A DNA stretch of 64,000 nt from Endoryza sp044226045 (GTDB taxonomy: Bacteria; Bacteroidota; Bacteroidia; Chitinophagales; Chitinophagaceae). The stretch spans positions 8,875 to 72,874 of the forward strand of contig JBGAHR010000020.1 of NCBI GenBank assembly GCA_044226045.1. The letters are read 5' to 3'. A program made the position numbers and the translations under genes. Under the pieces are notes generated by a model. The model did no database searches and was not told the DNA's origin. It saw nothing but the letters and a program-made list of their open reading frames with translations. Positions 57,968 through 64,000 of this stretch are shown here, piece after piece. Position 1 is the first letter of the stretch. The number at the start of each line of letters is the position of its first letter.

Positions 57968-58981
57968 ATGAGCACAGTTAAAGTAGCGATCAATGGATTT
58001 GGAAGAATTGGTCGCCTGGTTTATCGCCAGATCTATAACATGAAAGGAATTGATGTAGTAGCCATAAACGATTTGACCAGTCCAAAAGTGCTGGCGCACC
58101 TGCTGAAGTACGATAGTGCACAAGGAAGATTCAATGAAGAAGTAACCGCTACCGAAAACGCCATCATCGTAAACGGTGATGAAGTGAAAATATACGCGCA
58201 GAAAGATCCTGCACAAATTCCCTGGGGTGATCATGGGGTAGATGTGGTGTTGGAATGTACAGGATTCTTTACTGATAAAGACAAAGCAGCGGCCCACCTG
58301 AAAGCCGGCGCGAAAAGAGTGGTTATTTCCGCTCCAGCCACCGGTGACCTGAAAACAATTGTTTTCAACGTAAACCATCATACGCTCGATGGTTCAGAAA
58401 CCATCATCAGCTGCGCTTCCTGCACCACCAACTGCCTCGCACCGATGGCAGATGTTCTCGACAAAACTTTCGGTATCGTTAACGGTCTGATGACAACGGT
58501 TCACGCCTATACCAACGACCAGAACACACAAGATGCACCACACCCGAAAGGTGATCTTCGTCGTGCGAGAGCGGCTGCACACAATATTGTACCCAACAGC
58601 ACCGGCGCTGCCAAAGCGATCGGTCTCGTGTTGCCAGGCTTGAAAGGTAAACTCGATGGAAGCGCACAACGCGTTCCCACCCTCACCGGCTCACTGACCG
58701 AGCTCACTGCCATCCTCGGTAAGAAAACAACAGCCGATGAGATCAATGCTGCGATGAAAGCCGCCAGCAACGAAAGCTTTGGATATACCACAGATGAAAT
58801 CGTCAGCAGTGACATCATTGGTATCACTTATGGTTCATTGTTCGATGCCACCCAAACAAAAGTTCAGACCGTGGGAGATACCCAGATCGTAAGAACAGTT
58901 GCCTGGTACGATAACGAAATGAGCTATGTGAGCCAGCTGGTTCGCACAGTGAACTATTTCGCTCAAATGATTTCAAAATAA
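57968..58981 (+). CDS. gap: Glyceraldehyde-3-phosphate dehydrogenase
   Basis: A 337-residue enzyme with the NAD-binding Gly-Phe-Gly-Arg-Ile-Gly-Arg (10-16), catalytic Cys152 in Ser-Cys-Thr-Thr-Asn-Cys and the Thr-Val-His-Ala-Tyr-Thr segment near residue 178. It is full length for type I GAPDH and converts glyceraldehyde-3-phosphate to 1,3-bisphosphoglycerate. A methyltransferase gene separates it from pgk, the next enzyme of the pathway. A hairpin terminator follows. Confidence 0.97.
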   Translation: MSTVKVAINGFGRIGRLVYRQIYNMKGIDVVAINDLTSPKVLAHLLKYDSAQGRFNEEVTATENAIIVNGDEVKIYAQKDPAQIPWGDHGVDVVLECTGFFTDKDKAAAHLKAGAKRVVISAPATGDLKTIVFNVNHHTLDGSETIISCASCTTNCLAPMADVLDKTFGIVNGLMTTVHAYTNDQNTQDAPHPKGDLRRARAAAHNIVPNSTGAAKAIGLVLPGLKGKLDGSAQRVPTLTGSLTELTAILGKKTTADEINAAMKAASNESFGYTTDEIVSSDIIGITYGSLFDATQTKVQTVGDTQIVRTVAWYDNEMSYVSQLVRTVNYFAQMISK

Positions 58982-59009
58982 ATCATCAATAGCCCGCCGA
59001 AGGCGGATC

Positions 59010-59050
59010 AGTTGCAAACCTTGTGAAGAATCTTCTCATGGTTTGCAACT
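59010..59050 (+). terminator. Hairpin terminator after gap
   Basis: AGTTGCAAACC (59010-59020) and GGTTTGCAACT (59040-59050) form an 11-base perfect stem, followed by TTTC. A small CCGCC-GAA-GGCGG hairpin lies just upstream (58994-59006). The right arm overlaps a possible methyltransferase start at 59043. Confidence 0.75.
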
Positions 59051-59075
59051 TTTCATTTTAAACCGACCATCTACT

Positions 59076-59777
59076 TTGGCAACCTACAATTCTACCTGGA
59101 AGCACAGATGGGCGATACTCCAAAGAATCGCTGCCAAGAAATTTTACCGATTGTTCGGTAATCGCAATACCAGTCGGCAACCCCACAGTTTCTTTTTTAT
59201 CAAGGCGGGGTATCATCATGCCGTTCACGCTGAACAACTCGATGCCCGCAACAGTACCGATGAATGGCAGAAAGAAGTGTACGACCTGGCAGCCCGGCTG
59301 GCAAAAGACAATGACTGTTCATCTGTATTGGACGTGGGTTGCGGCTCAGGATACAAGCTCGTTCACCAGTTGGGACACCTGGACACTACCGGCATAGAAG
59401 TCAATCCCACTTATTCCTTTCTCCTTAACACTTATCCCGAGAGAAAATGGCTGTTGTTCGATTCCGTGGAGCCCGCCAATCTGCAAACAGATATGGTCGT
59501 ATGCGCAGATGTTATCGAACATTTACAGAACCCCGATGACCTGCTTGATTTTCTAAGCGATATCAATTTTCGCCTGCTCGTGATCAGTACACCCGAACGA
59601 GATCAAGTGGCGGGAAAAATGGATTTTGGCCCTCCCGAAAACACCGCGCATTACCGCGAATGGAACGCGGTGGAATTCAAAAACTATCTGCGAACCCGTT
59701 TCGTGGTGATCGATCAGCAAATTATTCAATCAAAAAGCGTTACGCAAGTCGTAATTTGCCAAAAAAAAGCACCTTAA
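59076..59777 (+). CDS. SAM-dependent methyltransferase, class I
   Basis: About 233 residues from the TTG at 59076. A TTG at 59043 gives 244 residues but lies in the gap terminator hairpin, so the inner start is preferred without certainty. The Rossmann SAM motif Val-Leu-Asp-Val-Gly-Cys-Gly-Ser-Gly-Tyr is followed by Gly-Ile-Glu-Val-Asn and Cys-Ala-Asp-Val-Ile-Glu-His, the pattern of Methyltransf_11/23 enzymes. The substrate is unknown. It stops 10 bases before pgk and may be co-transcribed with it. Confidence 0.8.
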   Translation: MATYNSTWKHRWAILQRIAAKKFYRLFGNRNTSRQPHSFFFIKAGYHHAVHAEQLDARNSTDEWQKEVYDLAARLAKDNDCSSVLDVGCGSGYKLVHQLGHLDTTGIEVNPTYSFLLNTYPERKWLLFDSVEPANLQTDMVVCADVIEHLQNPDDLLDFLSDINFRLLVISTPERDQVAGKMDFGPPENTAHYREWNAVEFKNYLRTRFVVIDQQIIQSKSVTQVVICQKKAP

Positions 59778-59787
59778 AATCATTTAT

Positions 59788-60987
59788 ATGAGCAAATTCA
59801 GCCAGTATAATTTTTCAGGGCAGAAAGCATTGATAAGAGTGGATTTCAACGTTCCGCTCGACAAAAAATCTTTTGAAATCACAGACGATACAAGAATGAA
59901 GGCTGCTATTCCCACCATTCGTAAAGTGCTGGCTGATGGCGGCAGTGTAATACTGATGAGTCACCTCGGCAGGCCGAAAGAAGGACCGGAAGACAAGTCT
60001 TCACTGAAACACCTGGTAAAACACCTGCATGAATTGTTAGGGGATACGAAAGTGCTGTTTGCCAATGATTGTATCGGAGAGCAGGCCTACTTGACTGCCA
60101 GCATGCTGAGGCCTGGCGAAGTATTACTGCTCGAAAATCTCAGATTTTATAAGGAAGAAGAAAAAGGTGATAAGGCATTCGCGGAAAAACTCAGCAAGCT
60201 GGGAGACGTGTATGTGAATGATGCATTTGGAACCGCCCATCGCGCCCATGCTTCCACAGCGGTCATTGCGCAGTTTTTCCCTGCCGATAAAAGAATGTTT
60301 GGACTGCTGATGGAAGCTGAAGTAGCCAGCGCCGAGAAAGTACTGCACAACGCCCAAAAGCCTTTTACAGCCATCATCGGTGGCGCCAAAGTGAGCGATA
60401 AAATCCTCATCATAGAAAACCTGCTCGAAAGAGCCACTGATATTATCATCGGTGGAGGCATGGCTTACACATTCTGTAAGGCCCAGGGAGGAAAGATCGG
60501 TAATTCCCTTTGCGAAGATGATCGTCTTGATACCGCCAACGAATTGTTGAAAAAAGCTGCAGAAAAAGGAGTGAGCATTCACCTGCCATCCGATTCCATC
60601 ATTGCAGATAAATTCGATGCGAATGCCCAAACTTCCAATGCACCCAGCAACAACATTCCCGATGGATGGATGGGGCTCGATATCGGTCCAAACGCCAGCG
60701 AACAGTTTTCTCATGTAATTGCCAAATCCAAAACCATTCTCTGGAATGGTCCGATGGGGGTATTTGAAATGGAAAAGTTTCAGCATGGTACCAAGACTAT
60801 CGCAGCCGCAACGGCCGACGCTACTAAAAAAGGAGCCTTCAGCCTGGTGGGTGGCGGAGATAGTGTCGCGGCGGTGAATGATTTTGGGTATGCAGACAAA
60901 GTGAGTTATATATCAACCGGCGGTGGGGCGATGTTGGAATATTTTGAAGGAAAGGAACTGCCGGGTATAGCCGCTGTAAAAGAGTAG
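59788..60987 (+). CDS. pgk: Phosphoglycerate kinase
   Basis: A 399-residue enzyme with the conserved Arg-Val-Asp-Phe-Asn-Val-Pro (18-24), Leu-Met-Ser-His-Leu-Gly-Arg-Pro-Lys (near 53-61), Ile-Gly-Gly-Ala-Lys-Val-Ser-Asp-Lys and Trp-Asn-Gly-Pro-Met-Gly-Val-Phe-Glu, and Gly-Gly-Gly-Asp-Ser near the end. It transfers phosphate from 1,3-bisphosphoglycerate to ADP. It follows gap with one methyltransferase gene between them. Confidence 0.97.
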   Translation: MSKFSQYNFSGQKALIRVDFNVPLDKKSFEITDDTRMKAAIPTIRKVLADGGSVILMSHLGRPKEGPEDKSSLKHLVKHLHELLGDTKVLFANDCIGEQAYLTASMLRPGEVLLLENLRFYKEEEKGDKAFAEKLSKLGDVYVNDAFGTAHRAHASTAVIAQFFPADKRMFGLLMEAEVASAEKVLHNAQKPFTAIIGGAKVSDKILIIENLLERATDIIIGGGMAYTFCKAQGGKIGNSLCEDDRLDTANELLKKAAEKGVSIHLPSDSIIADKFDANAQTSNAPSNNIPDGWMGLDIGPNASEQFSHVIAKSKTILWNGPMGVFEMEKFQHGTKTIAAATADATKKGAFSLVGGGDSVAAVNDFGYADKVSYISTGGGAMLEYFEGKELPGIAAVKE

Positions 60988-61075
60988 GCATTTTCCCGTC
61001 AGTGTATATTTATCGCTCGAAATGCGTAGTATTGTAAGGAATTTTCGTATATACCTCTACTTTAAATAACGTGCT

Positions 61076-61699
61076 ATGAAGAAAATATTGTTTTTTTTAC
61101 TGGTTGTTACCTCCCTCATCAGTTGTCAGAAAGAAATTTCCGTGGATTCCAGTTCCGGGACAGGAGGAACGGCCGGTGGTGGTGGCACAACAGGTAATAT
61201 CATCGGAACCTGGAGGTTTGTTGGCGCCACCAGCGAAACGGTGGCCACCGTAGAGATGACAGATGGTACCGACCTCTTAAAGACGGTGACGTTTACAAAA
61301 TATTCTACTACCGACAATAAGGGCACCGTTACCTTCACGGCAGATAAGATGATTTATAAGGATTTCGGCTACTCCATAAATTCTACTTTAAAGGGGTATT
61401 TCTATGTGAATGCAGATCTTTTAGATTCTCTGGAAGCGCCGCTCAATTTTGTTTTGCCAAATTTTAATTCAGAATCAAGTTACACCAGGGTTGGATCAGA
61501 TTCTATAACAGTGACCGGTTCTTCCATTTCGGTACCTGCCGGATCAGGAACAAGCCAGGTATCAGGAGCCCGATATCGGTTTGAGGGCAACAAACTGGTT
61601 GTTTATTCCAACTTCAACACCGTTTCAATAGTTGATGTTGGAGGCGATCCGGCCAAACAGACTGTAAATGGTAGCTTCTCTATGTATTTACAAAAATAA
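61076..61699 (+). CDS. Hypothetical lipoprotein with Gly/Thr linker
   Basis: A 207-residue lipoprotein with the signal ending Leu-Ile-Ser-Cys. A short low-complexity linker of Ser, Gly and Thr (about 24-44) leads to a beta-rich domain beginning Ile-Ile-Gly-Thr-Trp-Arg-Phe-Val-Gly, typical of lipocalin-like lipoproteins of this phylum. Ligand and role are unknown. It is transcribed alone and ends at a terminator. Confidence 0.7.
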   Translation: MKKILFFLLVVTSLISCQKEISVDSSSGTGGTAGGGGTTGNIIGTWRFVGATSETVATVEMTDGTDLLKTVTFTKYSTTDNKGTVTFTADKMIYKDFGYSINSTLKGYFYVNADLLDSLEAPLNFVLPNFNSESSYTRVGSDSITVTGSSISVPAGSGTSQVSGARYRFEGNKLVVYSNFNTVSIVDVGGDPAKQTVNGSFSMYLQK

Positions 61700-61727
61700 G
61701 AACCGGATCATAAAACGATTTATAAAG

Positions 61728-61756
61728 TATCCCGCCACTGGCGGGGTATTTTTTTT
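61728..61756 (+). terminator. Rho-independent terminator
   Basis: CCCGCC (61731-61736) pairs with GGCGGG (61740-61745) around ACT, followed by TATTTTTTTT. Confidence 0.85.
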
Positions 61757-61933
61757 ACCGCCCGGAAGCCCGCATTTACCGAAAAACTGCCTTGTTTCCC
61801 GATTTCCATATATACCAGATCAGGCTGATTCGTTTCTTTGCTTTTAGAAAATGAACCTGGTTTAAACACTGAAAAATAATCAGGTACAATTGCTAAAAGA
61901 GTTAATTTTAAATACAAATCAAAAACCTAAAAC

Positions 61934-62524
61934 ATGAAATCTCGCAACCTTATTCTGATCATCATTCTTGCGTTTATTGTGATCTTGGGTGGATGCGCGT
62001 GCAATGGCTATAATAGTATGGTCAATCTCGACGAAACCGTCAAAGCCAAGTGGGCAAACGTACAAAGTGACTATCAGAGAAGAAGTGACCTGATTCCAAA
62101 CCTGGTTAACACAGTAAAAGGGGCCGCTAACTTTGAGCAGGAGACACTGACTAAGGTCGTGGAAGCTCGCGCCAAAGCTACAAGCGTTCAGATAGATCCT
62201 TCTAACCTTACGCCGGAGAAAGTTGCAGAATTTCAACAGGCACAGGCTGGGGTAACCAGCGCTTTGTCCAGATTGCTGGCAGTTGTAGAAAACTACCCCG
62301 ACCTCAAAGCGACCCAGAACTTTAAGGACCTCCAGGTACAACTGGAAGGAACAGAGAACCGAATCAAAGTTTCGAGGAATGAGTTTAACTCTGCGGTGCA
62401 GGGATACAACTCTACCATTAGAAAATTCCCCAATAACCTGTTTGCCGGTATGTTTGGTTTCCGTGTGAAGGAAGGATTTAAAGCAGATCCGGGATCCGAA
62501 AAAGCCCCTGAAGTAAAATTCTAA
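61934..62524 (+). CDS. lemA: LemA-family protein
   Basis: A 196-residue protein with a hydrophobic N terminus (about 5-20) ending in Gly-Gly-Cys, so it may be a lipoprotein. The LemA signature Tyr-Asn-x-Met-Val-x-Leu-Asp-Glu-x-Val, Gln-Arg-Arg-Ser-Asp-Leu-Ile-Pro-Asn-Leu and Phe-Pro-x-Asn-Leu-Phe-Ala are present. The next genes encode TPM-domain proteins, the usual LemA neighbours. The function of this gene set is not established. Confidence 0.93.
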   Translation: MKSRNLILIIILAFIVILGGCACNGYNSMVNLDETVKAKWANVQSDYQRRSDLIPNLVNTVKGAANFEQETLTKVVEARAKATSVQIDPSNLTPEKVAEFQQAQAGVTSALSRLLAVVENYPDLKATQNFKDLQVQLEGTENRIKVSRNEFNSAVQGYNSTIRKFPNNLFAGMFGFRVKEGFKADPGSEKAPEVKF

Positions 62525-62533
62525 ATTCAACCA

Positions 62534-62995
62534 ATGGGACTTTTTTCATTCCTCAAAAAGCCGGATTTCTTTTCTGCGGCTGAAAAAGAAAAATTACTGG
62601 AAGCAATTCGTCTTGCTGAAAAAGAGACGAGTGGTGAAGTGCGGGTATATGTAGAAAGCAGATGCCGTTTCGTAGACCCTATTGACCGGGCCGCGGAAGT
62701 TTTTTGGGGATTGAAAATGGACCATACCGAAGAACGCAATGCGGTTTTGGTATATGTGGCCATGCGGGATCATCAATATGCAGTCTTCGCAGATGAAGGG
62801 ATTTATAAAAAAGCAGGAGACGCATTCTGGAAGGAAAAAGTGGAGAGAATGAAAGATCGGTTTAGCAAAAATCAGGTTGCAGAAGCCATGGTAGAAGTAA
62901 TTGGAGATATCGGAAAAGCATTGCATACCCACTTTCCTTACAACAAGGATACCGACAGAAACGAATTACCTGATGAAATTGTATTTGGTAGTTAA
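62534..62995 (+). CDS. TPM-domain protein (YgcG-like, short form)
   Basis: A 153-residue protein without signal peptide. Ile-Arg-Leu-Ala-Glu-Lys-Glu-Thr-Ser-Gly-Glu-Val-Arg-Val-Tyr-Val-Glu-Ser opens a TPM (Rossmann-like) domain, and the middle has Asn-Ala-Val-Leu-Val-Tyr-Val and Phe-Ala-Asp-Glu-Gly-Ile-Tyr. It lies 9 bases after lemA. The TPM/LemA association is recurrent in bacteria, but its role is unclear. Confidence 0.88.
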   Translation: MGLFSFLKKPDFFSAAEKEKLLEAIRLAEKETSGEVRVYVESRCRFVDPIDRAAEVFWGLKMDHTEERNAVLVYVAMRDHQYAVFADEGIYKKAGDAFWKEKVERMKDRFSKNQVAEAMVEVIGDIGKALHTHFPYNKDTDRNELPDEIVFGS

Positions 62996-63011
62996 GAACA
63001 GCCCCCTAAGC

Positions 63012-63791
63012 ATGAAATTCACCAGTCTACTTTTAAGTATTTTCTTACTGTTTGCCGGTTCCGGTGCAAGGGCACAGAAAATTCCCGACAGGCCGCAACC
63101 ACCCCGGCTGGTGAATGACTATGCAGGAGTGCTGTCCGATCAGGAAAAGAAAGATCTCGAAAAAATTCTGGTAGATTATGACGACAGTACTTCCAATCAG
63201 ATTGCCATTGTTCTGATCAAGAGCCTTGAAGATTATCCGATTGAAGAATACGCACATACTCTTTTCAATCAATGGGGCATTGGTAACAAGAAGACGAATA
63301 ACGGGATTTTAATCCTGGCTGCCATTGAAGATCGGAAAATAAGAATTGAAACAGGATATGGCCTCGAAGGGGCTGTTCCTGATATCATCGCCAATCATAT
63401 TATTCAGGAGGATATTGGCCCCAATTTCAGGTCAGGCGATTATTTTACCGGACTAAAAAACGCCTCGGCTTCGCTTATCAAAGCAGCTGCCGGTGAATAC
63501 CAGCCTCCTGAAGGCTATGGTAACCGCAAGAAAAATGATGGGAAAGGCATTGGTACCTTTATTTTCGTCGCAATCATTATACTCATCATCCTGGCCAATA
63601 TCAATCGTCGCGGTGGCGGAGGATTCATGAGCCGCAGAGGATATCGCGGATTTGGACCTACCGTTTTCTGGCCGGGTGGCTGGACTGGCGGCGGTGGAGG
63701 CGGCGGCGGCGGCTGGAGCGGCGGAGGAGGAGGCTTCGGCGGTTTCGGCGGAGGAAGCAGCGGCGGCGGCGGCGCAAGCGGAAGCTGGTAA
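63012..63791 (+). CDS. Secreted TPM-domain protein with glycine-rich tail
   Basis: 259 residues from the ATG at 63012. A signal peptide (to about Ala-Arg-Ala-Gln near residue 22), a TPM domain (about 30-160), a membrane helix (about 180-198), and a tail of Gly, Ser and Phe repeats ending Gly-Ala-Ser-Gly-Ser-Trp are seen. An upstream start at 62901 reads through the previous gene. The last codons lie in the left arm of a long inverted repeat that also encodes the end of a convergent gene. Confidence 0.88.
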   Translation: MKFTSLLLSIFLLFAGSGARAQKIPDRPQPPRLVNDYAGVLSDQEKKDLEKILVDYDDSTSNQIAIVLIKSLEDYPIEEYAHTLFNQWGIGNKKTNNGILILAAIEDRKIRIETGYGLEGAVPDIIANHIIQEDIGPNFRSGDYFTGLKNASASLIKAAAGEYQPPEGYGNRKKNDGKGIGTFIFVAIIILIILANINRRGGGGFMSRRGYRGFGPTVFWPGGWTGGGGGGGGGWSGGGGGFGGFGGGSSGGGGASGSW

Positions 63792-63839
63792 TAAGTGGAA
63801 TACGAATTACGCGAATTAGGCGAATTACATCACTCGAAT

Positions 63840-63876
63840 AAAAAACCCAACAAGTGTATTACCTGTTGGGTTTTTT
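63840..63876. terminator. Bidirectional terminator between convergent genes
   Basis: AAAAAACCCAACA (63840-63852) pairs with TGTTGGGTTTTTT (63864-63876) around an 11-base loop. A and T runs lie on either side. Confidence 0.9.
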
Positions 63877-63939
63877 ATTTTAGCCTAATTCGAGTAATTC
63901 GAGTAATTCGTGTAATTCGCGTAATTCGTATTCCACTTA

Positions 63940-64000
63940 TTACCAGCTTCCACTTGCGCCGCCGCCGCCGCTGCTTCCTCCGCCGAAACCGCCGAAGCCT
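63940..64000 (-). CDS. C-terminal end of a convergent TPM-type glycine-rich protein
   Basis: On the minus strand the frame enters from the right edge and encodes Gly-Phe-Gly-Gly-Phe-Gly-Gly-Gly-Ser-Ser then Gly-Gly-Gly-Gly-Ala-Ser-Gly-Ser-Trp and TAA at 63942-63940. This is the same tail as the protein at 63012-63791, with one synonymous change. Only the end is visible, so the rest is inferred to be a paralogue. Confidence 0.65.
   Translation of the reverse strand, partial: GFGGFGGGSSGGGGASGSW

Larger units (their letters stand above)
63731..64000. repeat. Long inverted repeat spanning two convergent TPM-type gene ends
   Basis: Positions 63731-63818 match the reverse complement of 63913-64000 over 88 bases with one mismatch (63779, C against T). 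Each arm holds about 61 bases of coding sequence (Gly-rich tail to stop) and 27 bases of 3' flank with CGAATTACG words. The right arm reaches the window edge, so it may be longer. The 94-base centre carries a bidirectional terminator. Confidence 0.9.

Overview
The window looks like chromosomal DNA of a Bacteroidota bacterium, most likely family Chitinophagaceae. This is inferred from the fused CcoN-CcoO oxidase subunit, the FixH/CcoG/CcoP gene order, TPR-containing HisKA_2 kinases, lipoprotein signals, weak ribosome binding sites, a tRNA without encoded CCA, and intergenic arrays of short word-like repeats. No rRNA, CRISPR array, transposase or prophage was seen. One tRNA gene, tRNA-Glu(TTC), is present.

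Layout. 0-2.5 kb: end of an outer-membrane barrel gene, an AI-2E family permease and an 820-bp repeat array. 2.5-6.4 kb: two sensor kinases, a small response regulator and an unknown helical protein. 6.6-12.1 kb: a run of small stress proteins (lmo0937-type, CsbD, YtxH, holin-like), two response regulators (one an NtrC-type activator), an FAD oxidoreductase and a Dps ferritin. 12.3-14.6 kb: small unknown and FMN-binding stress proteins. 14.8-21 kb: an RND efflux operon (pump, adaptor, TolC) and its TetR repressor with two matching operators. 21-26 kb: membrane proteins, an NsrR-like Rrf2 regulator, the iron-sulfur repair protein RIC and a PAS kinase with FixL-like features. 26.3-35.2 kb: a complete cbb3 oxidase locus. 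35.4-40.4 kb: a receiver-CRP fusion regulator, a pyridoxamine-oxidase-like protein, two universal stress proteins and an HtrA-like protease. 40.4-45.6 kb: repeats, a second Dps, two alpha/beta hydrolases and a degenerate acetyltransferase. 45.1-53.5 kb: two TPR histidine kinases interleaved with sigma-54 activators, plus an AraC regulator. 53.5-56.6 kb: an interrupted transglutaminase and small unknown proteins. 56.6-61 kb: tRNA-Glu, nucleoside hydrolase, gap, a methyltransferase and pgk. 61-64 kb: lipoproteins, LemA and TPM-domain proteins, ending in a long inverted repeat.

The most coherent biology lies between about 22.6 and 40 kb. Promoters of the Rrf2-RIC unit, the cbb3 operon, ccoI and the receiver-CRP gene, a pyridoxamine-oxidase-like gene and an unknown gene all carry a CRP/FNR-type box of the form TGA-N6-TCA, usually TGATNNNNSTCA. 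Another copy precedes an unknown gene at 12.9 kb. I infer a local low-oxygen and nitrosative-stress regulon, with the FixL-like kinase and the receiver-CRP protein as candidate sensor and regulator.

A second theme is the repeat arrays. They begin at or close to stop codons, lie mainly in gaps between convergent genes, are built from degenerate short words, and are arranged as nested inverted repeats.
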